Positions 41,975 to 49,404 of a stretch of DNA of 64,000 nucleotides are shown one piece after another. Origin of the DNA: Acidaminobacter hydrogenoformans DSM 2784 (lineage in GTDB: Bacteria; Bacillota; Clostridia; Peptostreptococcales; Acidaminobacteraceae); assembly GCF_900103005.1 (NCBI RefSeq), contig NZ_FMWL01000002.1, positions 62,001 to 126,000 of the forward strand. The letters run 5' to 3'. The position numbers and the translations under genes are program-made. The notes beneath the pieces were generated by a model. The model ran no database searches. It was not told the DNA's origin and worked only from the letters and a program-made list of their open reading frames with translations. The stretch's first letter is position 1. Each line of letters starts with the position of its first letter.

Positions 41975-41993
41975 ATTAGTATCTGATACTAAT
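41975..41993 (-). promoter_or_regulatory. FapR operator on the fabH promoter
   Basis: ATTAGTATCTGATACTAAT is a perfect 19-bp palindrome with the TTAGTA half-sites of FapR operators. It overlaps the -10 region and start of fabH transcription, so bound FapR would block initiation, with malonyl-CoA expected to relieve it. Confidence 0.88.
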
Positions 41994-42019
41994 ATATATG
42001 ATCTTCAGCCATCTGACAA
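41991..42019 (-). promoter_or_regulatory. sigma-A promoter of fabH-fabD-fabG-acpP-fabF
   Basis: TTGTCA (42014-42019) and TATATT (41991-41996) with a 17-base spacer on the minus strand. Confidence 0.85.
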
Positions 42020-42030
42020 GTGCTTTGACG

Positions 42031-42070
42031 AAAAAAAACGGGCACGCCTAAGGCAGTAACCCGTTTTTTT
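42031..42070 (-). terminator. terminator after plsX, works on both strands
   Basis: AAAAACGGG and CCCGTTTTT flank an inner GCC-tta-GGC stem. Runs of T follow on either strand. It separates fapR-plsX from the fabH unit. Confidence 0.85.
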
Positions 42071-42118
42071 GTGTCTTTTCAATGGGTTGGAGCAATTGTC
42101 AAAACTTGATGTCTATCC

Positions 42119-43162
42119 TCAGTTTTCGTCTTGGTCTCCAGCCAAGGCGGTTCTCGCCGCTTCGAGATCCTTTCTGCCAAGCTCCTCGCGAATACGCTCA
42201 ACGACCTGGCTCTTGACACAAACCTCCGCGTAGCGGATCGCATTTTTGATTGCCTTGGCATTGGAGCTGCCGTGGGCCTTGACTATGAGACCCTCTGTTC
42301 CGAGAAACGGCGCGCCGCCATACTCAGTATAGTCCATTTTCTTTTTCAGTTCTGAAAAGACGCTCTTCAGGAGCATCCCCAGCAGCATGTTTTTCTTTGT
42401 CTTCATCAATTGTGCCTTGAGCATCCCGGTGAAGCTTGTAGCGACGCCTTCAGAAAGTTTGAGTATGATGTTGCCGGTAAACCCGTCACAAACGATAACA
42501 TCACACGCGCCTTCTGGAATATCCCTTGCCTCGACGTTTCCGATGAAGTTCAGCTCGCTGGCTTTCAGCACCGGATAGGTGTCCACCATCAGAATGTTGC
42601 CTTTGCCTTCTTCTGCCCCAATGTTGGCGAGGCCAACAGTTGGATTTTCAATACCCAGGACATCCCGGGCATAAATCGTGCCCATGACGGCGAATTCATA
42701 GAGGTTGTGCGGCTTGCAGTCTGCATTTGAGCCGGCGTCAATTAGGACACTGAAGCCTTTGGAGGTCGGATATGGCAGGCAAAGCGCTGGCCGGTCGAGG
42801 CCTTTGATTCTGCCTACTTTTAACAGGCCGCCGGCAAGCAGGGCGCCAGTGTTTCCGGCAGACAGCAGCGCATCTATGTCACCGGACTTCAACATCTCAA
42901 ATCCTACCACCATGGATGCGTCCTTTTTGCTTTTAATGGCTCTTACGGGCTTATCTTCATTTTCGATAACTTCTGAAGCATGGCGGATTGTTAGGCGGTT
43001 CGCGTCATATTTGAGCGAAGCAAGCTGCGCTTTGATCTGGTCTTCAATGCCAATCAGTACCAGGTCCGCACCAACCAAAGAAAGCGCTTCTACCGCACCT
43101 TTGACAACAGCTTCAGGCGCGTGGTCGCCACCCATGGCATCTATGCCTATTCGAATTGTCAT
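42119..43162 (-). CDS. plsX: Phosphate acyltransferase PlsX
   Basis: Peripheral membrane enzyme that turns acyl-ACP into acyl phosphate for PlsY. RIGIDAMGGDHAPEAVVKGA at the start and LSAGNTGALLAGG near 100 are signature blocks. 347 residues with a charged C-terminal end. Its start overlaps fapR by four bases. In this organism plsX is separated from the fab genes by a terminator, unlike the fapR-plsX-fabD operon of B. subtilis. Confidence 0.97.
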   Translation of the reverse strand: MTIRIGIDAMGGDHAPEAVVKGAVEALSLVGADLVLIGIEDQIKAQLASLKYDANRLTIRHASEVIENEDKPVRAIKSKKDASMVVGFEMLKSGDIDALLSAGNTGALLAGGLLKVGRIKGLDRPALCLPYPTSKGFSVLIDAGSNADCKPHNLYEFAVMGTIYARDVLGIENPTVGLANIGAEEGKGNILMVDTYPVLKASELNFIGNVEARDIPEGACDVIVCDGFTGNIILKLSEGVATSFTGMLKAQLMKTKKNMLLGMLLKSVFSELKKKMDYTEYGGAPFLGTEGLIVKAHGSSNAKAIKNAIRYAEVCVKSQVVERIREELGRKDLEAARTALAGDQDEN

Positions 43163-43731
43163 GATTCAATCACACTCCCATCCAGAGCAACCAGAATAAA
43201 TTTGCCCCTGAATACTTGATCTTGATTGCTTGTGATCTTGATGTGTATAAAGTATTCACTGCCTCGCACCCTGACCAGCTCGGCTTTTGCCACCAGCTTT
43301 TGTCCGGCAATGACAGGCACCCTGTATTTGATGTTGGCAACACCGGTAAGTGCCACATGCGCGTCAATGACAGCCATTGCCAAAGATTCAGCCATTGCGA
43401 AAATGTAATGGCCTTTGACAATCTTTGTCTTTTCGAAGGCGAGCGCTTCATCCGTTTCGAGAACCGATATGCCGCGTTTGTTAAGTTCGAGGTCAATCAA
43501 TTCTCCAACAATCTCGCTGCGTCCCAAGGTCTTGACTTTGTCATAATTATCCGTAGCGACCTTCCGGACGCGTTCTCTCAGCTCCGGTATGTTCAGCTGC
43601 ATGCGGTCCAGACGGATCGTCTGAATGCTGACACCCAGTGTATCACTGAGCTCCTCATCTGTCAGGAATGGATCCTCAGATAAAATCTCAGTCAGTCTAT
43701 TCAAACGCTCCTGTTTTTTTAATCTGGCCAT
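43159..43731 (-). CDS. fapR: Malonyl-CoA-responsive repressor FapR
   Basis: Repressor of fatty-acid and phospholipid genes, released by malonyl-CoA. The N-terminal DeoR-like HTH (LTEILSEDPFLTDEELSDTLGVSIQTIRLDRMQL) is followed by a hot-dog-fold sensor domain (YIFAMAESLAMAVIDA; FRGKFILVAL). A 227-codon frame is open, but GGAGTGA before ATG-GCC-AGA gives 190 residues, matching B. subtilis FapR. An extended -10 promoter precedes it. I see no FapR box at its own promoter. Confidence 0.96.
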   Translation of the reverse strand: MARLKKQERLNRLTEILSEDPFLTDEELSDTLGVSIQTIRLDRMQLNIPELRERVRKVATDNYDKVKTLGRSEIVGELIDLELNKRGISVLETDEALAFEKTKIVKGHYIFAMAESLAMAVIDAHVALTGVANIKYRVPVIAGQKLVAKAELVRVRGSEYFIHIKITSNQDQVFRGKFILVALDGSVIES

Positions 43732-43774
43732 AACGATATCACTCCATTTGCTGTAGCTTTTAGCGCCTGGTCCT

Positions 43775-43783
43775 ATTATAACA
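43775..43783 (-). promoter_or_regulatory. extended -10 promoter of fapR-plsX
   Basis: TGT-TATAAT on the minus strand, about 45 bases before fapR, without a clear -35. Confidence 0.6.
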
Positions 43784-43788
43784 TAAAT

Positions 43789-43800
43789 ACTTTGCAAAGT
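43789..43800 (-). promoter_or_regulatory. 12-bp palindrome upstream of the fapR -10
   Basis: ACTTTGCAAAGT, a perfect palindrome, lies 8 bases upstream of the -10 core where the -35 region should be. It differs from FapR boxes and may be an operator for another regulator. The half ACTTTGCAA recurs at 43939-43947. Confidence 0.3.
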
Positions 43801-43852
43801 CCTCTGAGAACTGCTTAGGCGTACTGTACAAACATACTTCAAAAATGTTCCT

Positions 43853-43887
43853 CTATGGCTGACAACAAATCATAAGCTCAGCCATAG
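43853..43887 (-). other. hairpin between rpmF terminator and fapR promoter
   Basis: CTATGGCTGA and TCAGCCATAG (ten perfect pairs) with a 15-base loop. ATTTTTG follows eight bases later, so it may back up the terminator of rpmF. Confidence 0.45.
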
Positions 43888-43907
43888 ACTGTACATTCCG
43901 GGCATGC

Positions 43908-43932
43908 AAAAAGCAGGTTGAGTCAACCTGCT
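43908..43932 (-). terminator. intrinsic terminator after rpmF
   Basis: AGCAGGTTGA-c-TCAACCTGCT with TTTT after it on the minus strand (the tight loop probably opens to three to five bases), 45 bases after rpmF. Confidence 0.8.
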
Positions 43933-43976
43933 CTGAAAACTTTGCAATCCCTTGCCTATGAAACTAAATGGCACTC

Positions 43977-44156
43977 TTACTTGACGGAAACGACTTCTTT
44001 GCCTTTATAGTAACCACAAGAGCCGCAGACACGATGCGGTACATTTGGCTCATGGCACTGTGGGCACTCTATAATGTTCGGAGCGTCCATCTTGATGTTC
44101 GAGGCTCTTCTCTTGTCACGTCTTGCTTTGGAAATCTTACGCTTAGGTACTGCCAT
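43977..44156 (-). CDS. rpmF: 50S ribosomal protein L32
   Basis: Short ribosomal protein, 59 residues. [19 protein letters not shown] is the family start, and CPQCHE...CGSCGYY gives an intact four-Cys zinc site, the form used in zinc-replete cells. An AGGAGGTGTGATC precedes the ATG. It is 13 bases after yceD, the usual pair. Confidence 0.98.
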   Translation of the reverse strand: MAVPKRKISKARRDKRRASNIKMDAPNIIECPQCHEPNVPHRVCGSCGYYKGKEVVSVK

Positions 44157-44169
44157 TGATCACACCTCC

Positions 44170-44679
44170 TTAATTCTGACTAAAAAAGTTCTTGAGGCTC
44201 TCGAGTCTAGGGTCGACCCTGTCCTCGGAACATGTACATTCATCCTCATTCAGCGATTTTCCGCAATTTGGACAAATGCCCTTGCACGACACGTCGCACA
44301 AGACTTGAATTGGCATTGAGAGGTGGATTTCGTCGACCACAAGTCGTTCTATGTCGACGCTGTAGTCATCAATGAAAAGGGAATCCTCATCCTCTTCAAT
44401 GATTTCGCCGCCCTGCCTGATGATGCGCTTTGTCACATCCTGTTCGAATTTTAAGTCGACAGGCTTGAGACAACGATTGCATGAAAACCTTAAAGTGCCC
44501 GAATAGTGGACATCAATTTCCAGCTCTACGCCCCGGCGTTCTACGACACCTTTGACTTCGAAGGGCGAAATTCCTTCCGCGCCATAGATTTCAAATTCGG
44601 ATAGTTCCGGGGTAAGCGTCATTTCAAATGGCATTTGGCTCAGCTTTCCGCTGATCACATTTGTGAGATTGAGAATCAT
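44170..44679 (-). CDS. yceD: DUF177/YceD family protein
   Basis: A 169-residue protein always found before rpmF. FSCNRCLKPVDL near residue 65 and CDVSCKGICPNCGKSLNEDECTC near 127 supply metal-binding Cys pairs; the middle is very acidic. Homologues are linked to 23S rRNA accumulation and to plastid ribosomes; the biochemical role is not known. AGAGGTG precedes the ATG. It has a perfect consensus promoter. Confidence 0.95.
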   Translation of the reverse strand: MILNLTNVISGKLSQMPFEMTLTPELSEFEIYGAEGISPFEVKGVVERRGVELEIDVHYSGTLRFSCNRCLKPVDLKFEQDVTKRIIRQGGEIIEEDEDSLFIDDYSVDIERLVVDEIHLSMPIQVLCDVSCKGICPNCGKSLNEDECTCSEDRVDPRLESLKNFFSQN

Positions 44680-44706
44680 ATGACACCTCTAGTTTACAAC
44701 ATGATA

Positions 44707-44735
44707 ATTATATAAGCGGCAGGATCTTTTGTCAA
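44707..44735 (-). promoter_or_regulatory. consensus sigma-A promoter of yceD-rpmF
   Basis: TTGACA (44730-44735), 17 bases, TATAAT (44707-44712): a full match to consensus, fitting high expression of L32. A second TATAAT at 44778-44783 lies further upstream without a clear -35. Confidence 0.92.
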
Positions 44736-44841
44736 GCATAATTACTTGCCACATGACCTCCGCTCAACAACTCTGTCATTATACACCGAATCCCTATGTT
44801 TTGTACACCAAATTTGGGAATAAAAATGAAAGTGTTTTGGC

Positions 44842-44872
44842 AAAAGAAGACGCGAACCAAAAGGCTCGCGTC
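44842..44872 (-). terminator. intrinsic terminator after ackA
   Basis: GACGCGAGCC-tttt-GGTTCGCGTC (one G-U pair) followed by TTCTTTT on the minus strand, 35 bases after ackA. Confidence 0.9.
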
Positions 44873-44907
44873 CTGCTCAGTACTCACATTCCTTTTTTCT
44901 AAAAGGA

Positions 44908-46107
44908 TTACAGGCTGTTGACGATTTCTACTGTGTCGCGGGCAATCATCAGCTCTTCGTTCGTTGGAATGACGAGAACTTTGACTTTTGAATCATCTGA
45001 ATTGATGAACGCTTCTTTGCCGCGGACGTTGTTGCGCTCGTCGCTGACTTTGAGGCCCATGAATTCGAGGTTCTTGCAGATGTCTGCACGGTTGGAGATT
45101 GAGTTCTCACCAAGGCCGGCAGTGAAGATTACTGCGTCTACGCCGCCCATTTCTGCCGCGTAAGCCGCAATGTATTGTCTGACGCGGTCGTCGAAGGTTT
45201 CAAGGGCAAGTGCAGCGCGCTTATTGCCATCTTTCGCAGCGTTTTCAATATCTCTGAAGTCGCTGCTGACGCCGGAGATGCCAAGGACGCCAGACTTCTT
45301 GTTGAGCACGTTGTTGATGCCTTCAATATCGAGATTTTCTTTTTCCATGAGGAACGTAATAATTGCCGGGTCAATGTCACCGCAGCGCGTTCCCATGATG
45401 AGGCCCTCAAGCGGCGTAAAGCCCATGCTTGTCGCAACAGAAATGCCGTTTTTAATCGCAGTAACACTGGCGCCGTTGCCAAGGTGGCAGCTGATCAGCT
45501 TAAGCTCAGAAATTGGCTTGCCCATCATGTCCGCAGCACGTTCTGCGACGTAACGGTGGCTTGTGCCGTGGAAGCCGTAGCGGCGAACTTTGTACTTTTC
45601 ATAGTACTCATAAGGAATTGGGTAGATATAGGCTTGTGGCGGCATAGTTTGATGGAAAGCTGTATCAAAAACGCCAACGTTTGGAACAGAAGGGATCAGC
45701 TCTTGAATTGCTTCAATACCCATGATGTTTGGTGGGTTGTGAAGTGGCGCAAGGTCAATACACTCTTCGAGTGCCGCTTTGACATCTTCTGTGATCAGAA
45801 CGGAACCGCTATATTTTTCTCCTGCATGAACAACTCTGTGTCCAACAGCGTCAATCTCGTCAAGGGACTTGACAGCGCCATAATTTTCATCCACGAGCGC
45901 TTTAAGAACTTCATTCAGCGCGTCTTTGTGGTTTTTCATAGGCACCAGGATCACTTCTTTCTCTCTGCCCTCTTTCTCGTGCTTCAGGACTGACCCCTCA
46001 ATACCAATTCTTTCGACGAGACCTTTCGCGAGCAGCGTTTCTTCCTGCATATTCATCAGCTGATACTTCAAAGAAGATGAGCCGCAGTTAATAACCAATA
46101 CGTTCAT
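44908..46107 (-). CDS. ackA: Acetate kinase
   Basis: Interconverts acetyl phosphate plus ADP with acetate plus ATP; in anaerobes it is a main ATP source. ASKHA fold: [15 protein letters not shown] at the start, [14 protein letters not shown] near 178, [12 protein letters not shown] near 208 and FTAGLGENS near 325. 399 residues. GGGAGG precedes the ATG. No pta gene is in the window. It is transcribed away from tmcAL, whose product uses acetate. Confidence 0.99.
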   Translation of the reverse strand: MNVLVINCGSSSLKYQLMNMQEETLLAKGLVERIGIEGSVLKHEKEGREKEVILVPMKNHKDALNEVLKALVDENYGAVKSLDEIDAVGHRVVHAGEKYSGSVLITEDVKAALEECIDLAPLHNPPNIMGIEAIQELIPSVPNVGVFDTAFHQTMPPQAYIYPIPYEYYEKYKVRRYGFHGTSHRYVAERAADMMGKPISELKLISCHLGNGASVTAIKNGISVATSMGFTPLEGLIMGTRCGDIDPAIITFLMEKENLDIEGINNVLNKKSGVLGISGVSSDFRDIENAAKDGNKRAALALETFDDRVRQYIAAYAAEMGGVDAVIFTAGLGENSISNRADICKNLEFMGLKVSDERNNVRGKEAFINSDDSKVKVLVIPTNEELMIARDTVEIVNSL

Positions 46108-46153
46108 AATATACCTCCCAAAATTTAAAATCGTTTGAACTTCACTCGTTATT

Positions 46154-46181
46154 ATTATAAATTAAATAAGAAATATTACAA
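46154..46181 (-). promoter_or_regulatory. promoter of ackA
   Basis: TTGTAA (46176-46181) and TATAAT (46154-46159), spacer 16 bases, on the minus strand. Confidence 0.7.
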
Positions 46182-46195
46182 GTGAGAAACGGAAA

Positions 46196-46205
46196 TTGTA
46201 TACAA
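46196..46205. promoter_or_regulatory. palindrome in the ackA-tmcAL intergenic region
   Basis: TTGTATACAA, a perfect 10-bp palindrome, lies about 15 bases upstream of the ackA -35, a place usual for an activator, and could also touch tmcAL. It does not match the CodY box or a catabolite-response element. Confidence 0.3.
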
Positions 46206-46277
46206 AATTCACTAAATATTTCACAAAGATTGCATCACTATAGCATTTTAGAATTTTAGTTAAGGAGGCCGCAGACC

Positions 46278-47492
46278 ATGTCGGATCAAATTGTCGGGAT
46301 GATCACCGAATATAATCCTTTTCATCTTGGACACAAGTATCATATTTCTGAGACAAAGCGACTTCTAAACGCAGATGCCGTCGTCGCAGTCATGAGCGGC
46401 TCCTTTGTCCAGCGCGGCGAACCTGCGCTCCTCGACAAATGGGTCAGGGCCGCGGCAGCGGTGAGTGGCGGTGTCGACCTCGTCATTGAACTGCCAACAT
46501 TATTCGCAGTATCCAGTGCTGAATACTTCGCCACAGCAGGCGTTCATCTTCTAAACCAGCTCGGTTTTGTAAAGCAGCTCAGTTTTGGCAGCGAAAGCGG
46601 GTCTCTCGACAACTTGAAAAATGCCGTCACCACGCTCTCCCACCTGGACGCGAAGTGGTTAAAAGCACGAAACGCGAACCCAGAGCTTAGCTATCCCGCT
46701 TTGAAAGCAAAGCTGATGAAAGCGGAAGGGCTCGGTGCCGCAGAAACGCCAAATGACATCTTGGGCATTGAATATTTGAAAGCGATCAATGCTTTGGACG
46801 CTGCACTCATCCCCTTCACAGTAAAAAGAGCAGGTCATGATTACCACGATTTGACGCTCGAGGAAGCGCGACCAGAAACAGCCTTCTCCAGCGCTTCGGC
46901 TATAAGAAATGCCCTGCTCTCAGGCCTGCCGCCAGAGACAATGGCAAAAGCTGTTCCGACACAGACGCTGGACGCCCTTATTGCTGCTGAGCACCAGTAT
47001 CCTTCGAGCCGGAAGCGTTTTGATTTATTGCGTTACAGACTTCTCCTCCATACGCCTCAGTCGTTGTCTCAGATCCACGACATGGAGGACGGACTTCCAG
47101 AGAGAATCCTCGCCGCTGCTGTAACCTCTCAGGATTACGAAGCCCTCGTCACGGCCATAAAAAGCAAGCGTCATACCCGCAGCCGCATAGAAAGAGTCCT
47201 CTCAAAAATACTGTTGGATATTCCCTTCTCTTTGCTTGGAAAAAACAGAGAGCAGCTTCCAAACTATCTGCGCGTCCTCGCTTTCAACGACCGCGGCAGG
47301 GAACTCCTCAAGCGAGCGAAAAAAACCGCTGGAGTCCCTGTATTGACAAATGTCAAGCCTAAGGATTTGAACGATCCATTATTTGGCTCTCAGCTTCAAT
47401 TCGACTTAAGAGCCACAGCGTTAAGAGCCATGCTCTGCGGACAGGCCCCGGCGGTCAGTGATTTTACTCAGGCACCTGTTTACCTGCGCTGA
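46278..47492 (+). CDS. tmcAL: tRNA(Met) cytidine acetate ligase TmcAL (YlbM)
   Basis: Makes N4-acetylcytidine at the wobble position of elongator tRNA-Met from acetate and ATP. The HIGH-like nucleotidyltransferase motif EYNPFHLGHKYHI is at residue 12; VMSGSFVQRGEPALLDKW near 41 and SFGSE near 118 follow. 404 residues. AAGGAGG lies nine bases before the ATG; no convincing promoter could be read. One of only two plus-strand genes; ackA is divergent. Confidence 0.95.
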   Translation: MSDQIVGMITEYNPFHLGHKYHISETKRLLNADAVVAVMSGSFVQRGEPALLDKWVRAAAAVSGGVDLVIELPTLFAVSSAEYFATAGVHLLNQLGFVKQLSFGSESGSLDNLKNAVTTLSHLDAKWLKARNANPELSYPALKAKLMKAEGLGAAETPNDILGIEYLKAINALDAALIPFTVKRAGHDYHDLTLEEARPETAFSSASAIRNALLSGLPPETMAKAVPTQTLDALIAAEHQYPSSRKRFDLLRYRLLLHTPQSLSQIHDMEDGLPERILAAAVTSQDYEALVTAIKSKRHTRSRIERVLSKILLDIPFSLLGKNREQLPNYLRVLAFNDRGRELLKRAKKTAGVPVLTNVKPKDLNDPLFGSQLQFDLRATALRAMLCGQAPAVSDFTQAPVYLR

Positions 47493-47560
47493 TAAAACTT
47501 ATGTTGCTCAAAAAACAACGAAAACAATAAGCGCAAGCCGGCACTTAGACCGCACGAAGC

Positions 47561-47610
47561 AAAAAAAGAAGCAGCTGCCCTCGTCAAATTTGAGGTAATC
47601 TGCTTCTTTT
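47561..47610. terminator. bidirectional terminator between tmcAL and the coiled-coil gene
   Basis: AAAAGAAGCAG (47564-47574) and CTGCTTCTTTT (47600-47610) pair around an inner CCTC...GAGG stem. T-runs follow on both strands. It ends the two convergent genes. Confidence 0.9.
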
Positions 47611-47647
47611 CGTTTTTAAGCCTTGATCCTGCCAATGAGTGGCTAAG

Positions 47648-47683
47648 CCACAGCCTCAGCCACAGCCTCAGCCTCAGCTTCAG
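47648..47683. repeat. six tandem hexamers after the coiled-coil gene
   Basis: Six units of CCWCAG type (CCACAG, CCTCAG, CCACAG, CCTCAG, CCTCAG, CTTCAG). On the minus strand they lie in frame with the gene that stops at 47697 and would read as Ala-Glu/Val repeats up to a TAG at 47643-47645. Confidence 0.8.
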
Positions 47684-47696
47684 CTATACAGGCATA

Positions 47697-48230
47697 TTAT
47701 TTGTACTCTTCAAGCTCTCTCAAATTTTTGCGCAGCGTCTCAAGGACTTCACTGACATCACTGGTCGCTCTGTTCATCACTTCATGAACATAATCAAAGG
47801 CATCCTCTTTCATGTTGGCAGAGAACTGAGTTGCCTCTTGAACAATTTTGTCAGCCTTTTCCCGCGCCTGCCGAACAATCTCATGCTCATCCACCATCAG
47901 TTTGCGCTTCAGTTCAACCTCATCCATCAAGCGCTCCTCGTGCTCCCGAATGCTGTCAAAAACTCTGCGTTCCTCACGCTGAGCACTGGAAAGCAGCGCA
48001 TCAGCGCTTCTCTGGGCCTCTTCAAGAATTTGATTTTTCTGAGATTTGATCCATTTGACATGCTGATACTCTTCAGGCAGCAAAATATGGATCTCTCTCA
48101 GAATTTCAAGCAGCTCTTCCCGGTCTGCCATGATTTTTCCCGTCAACGGCACCGAAGTGGCATTTTCAATTTTGTTTTCAAACTCTTCCAAAAGATCCAG
48201 TACTTTTAGATCAAGATGATTGGACGGCAT
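47697..48230 (-). CDS. Coiled-coil protein of unknown function linked to coaD
   Basis: I cannot name this 177-residue protein. From about residue 60 onward it is nearly all charged helix (KSQKNQILEEAQRSADALL, then SAQREERRVFDSIREHEERL, then REKADKIVQEATQF), resembling ATP synthase b-type or DivIVA-like coiled coils; such proteins next to coaD in Clostridia are often loosely called ATPase, but no nucleotide-binding motif is present. The start resembles MPSNHLDLKVLDLLEEFEN, a short amphipathic helix. GGGGGAG precedes the ATG; coaD is 15 bases upstream. The TAA stop is followed in frame by an Ala-Glu repeat. Confidence 0.85.
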   Translation of the reverse strand: MPSNHLDLKVLDLLEEFENKIENATSVPLTGKIMADREELLEILREIHILLPEEYQHVKWIKSQKNQILEEAQRSADALLSSAQREERRVFDSIREHEERLMDEVELKRKLMVDEHEIVRQAREKADKIVQEATQFSANMKEDAFDYVHEVMNRATSDVSEVLETLRKNLRELEEYK

Positions 48231-48245
48231 GGTTTGTTCTCCCCC

Positions 48246-48722
48246 TTATCGCAGTTTTTTCACCATATATTCCAGAACGTGGTCAGGGACCAGGCCCTTA
48301 ATATCTCCGTTAAACCTAAAAACTTCCTTTACAAGGCTTGAGCTCAGATAAGAATAATGTACATCTGTCATTAGAAAAACAGTTTCAGTGCCTTGCCCCA
48401 AATGCCGGTTCATTGCGGCCATCTGAAACTCCGCTTCGAAATCCGAAATCGCCCTGAGCCCTTTTATAATCACATCAATCTGATGTGATTTTACATAATC
48501 CACCAAAAGTCCTTGGAAATGATCCACCCTAACGTTGGGAAATGGTTGAACCGCTTCCTCAATAAGCCGCGCGCGCTCTTCAGCGGTGAACATGGGGCTT
48601 TTGGTGCTGTTGCTGAGAACACCTACGACGACTTCATCAAAGAGTTTTGAGGCTCTTTCAATCACGTCCAGATGACCGTTTGTAACGGGATCAAAACTAC
48701 CCGGGTAAATTGCTATTGTCAT
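48246..48722 (-). CDS. coaD: Phosphopantetheine adenylyltransferase
   Basis: Penultimate step of coenzyme A synthesis: adenylylates 4'-phosphopantetheine. YPGSFDPVTNGHLDVIERA at residue 6 contains the nucleotide-binding T/HxGH site; YSYLSSSLVKEVFRFNGD near 124 is the second motif. 158 residues. It overlaps rsmD by 26 bases; its Shine-Dalgarno AGGAGG is read in rsmD as Arg-Arg. Confidence 0.98.
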   Translation of the reverse strand: MTIAIYPGSFDPVTNGHLDVIERASKLFDEVVVGVLSNSTKSPMFTAEERARLIEEAVQPFPNVRVDHFQGLLVDYVKSHQIDVIIKGLRAISDFEAEFQMAAMNRHLGQGTETVFLMTDVHYSYLSSSLVKEVFRFNGDIKGLVPDHVLEYMVKKLR

Positions 48723-49269
48723 TGAAGTGCCTCCTATATAATGTAAGCGCCGTCATGCCATAGTGCCTTGACTTAAGGAAGCTGTAGCCTGCGAACACCT
48801 CGGGCAGAGCCCTGGATGCGGGATGCTCTATAACGACAATGGCATCTTCCGACAGCAGATTATATAAGTCAAGTTTTTCGAGCACCAGCGATTCTAATGC
48901 AGCGTGATAAGGCGGATCCACAAATACCAGATCAAACTCTGAATTCTCAAGCTGAGACAAAGCAGATTCCCAGTCTTGTATTAAAATTTTCGCGGCATCC
49001 TCAAATTTGGCGCGCTCCAGGTTTCTTTTGATGACGCGCGCACTGGCTCGGCTTTGATCCACAAACACAACAGACTCTGCCCCGCGGCTCAGCGCTTCTA
49101 TACCCAGTGCCCCGGAGCCCCCAAAGAGATCCAGCGCTTTCGCACCTTGAATTTCAAATTGAATCAGATTAAACAGAGCTTCTTTGACGCGATCCGTTGT
49201 AGGCCTGGTTTCAAAGCCTTCGAGCGCTTCCAGTTTCAAACCCCTTTTTGAGCCCGCTATGACCCTCAT
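48697..49269 (-). CDS. rsmD: 16S rRNA (guanine966-N2)-methyltransferase RsmD
   Basis: Rossmann methyltransferase acting on the 30S head. MRVIAGSKRGLKLEALEG starts it; DLFGGSGALGIEALSRGA near 48 binds S-adenosylmethionine and FVDPPYHA near 120 is the N-methylase active site. 190 residues. An extended -10 promoter lies 20 bases upstream. Confidence 0.97.
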   Translation of the reverse strand: MRVIAGSKRGLKLEALEGFETRPTTDRVKEALFNLIQFEIQGAKALDLFGGSGALGIEALSRGAESVVFVDQSRASARVIKRNLERAKFEDAAKILIQDWESALSQLENSEFDLVFVDPPYHAALESLVLEKLDLYNLLSEDAIVVIEHPASRALPEVFAGYSFLKSRHYGMTALTLYRRHFNDNSNLPG

Positions 49270-49288
49270 AATTCCACCTTCTTATCGA

Positions 49289-49297
49289 ATTCTATCA
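49289..49297 (-). promoter_or_regulatory. extended -10 promoter of rsmD-coaD
   Basis: TGA-TAGAAT on the minus strand, just upstream of rsmD, with TATGAA as a poor -35 at 17 bases. Confidence 0.5.
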
Positions 49298-49404
49298 TAA
49301 AAAAGGCGCTTTTCATACAAGATGTAATTTTTTTGAAATGCTTTCTTATGTACAGCAGGTTTTTTTCAGAAATCCAAACCACGCTGTCGCTAATTATGTC
49401 AGCA

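Noticed and set aside
45175..45993. 272-codon open frame on the plus strand opposite ackA
   Set aside because: Fully antisense to a clear acetate kinase, low-complexity translation without family motifs, no Shine-Dalgarno or promoter.
47648..47683. Tandem hexamers as a CRISPR or phage attachment site
   Set aside because: Units are six bases without spacers; no cas genes, integrase or flanking duplication.
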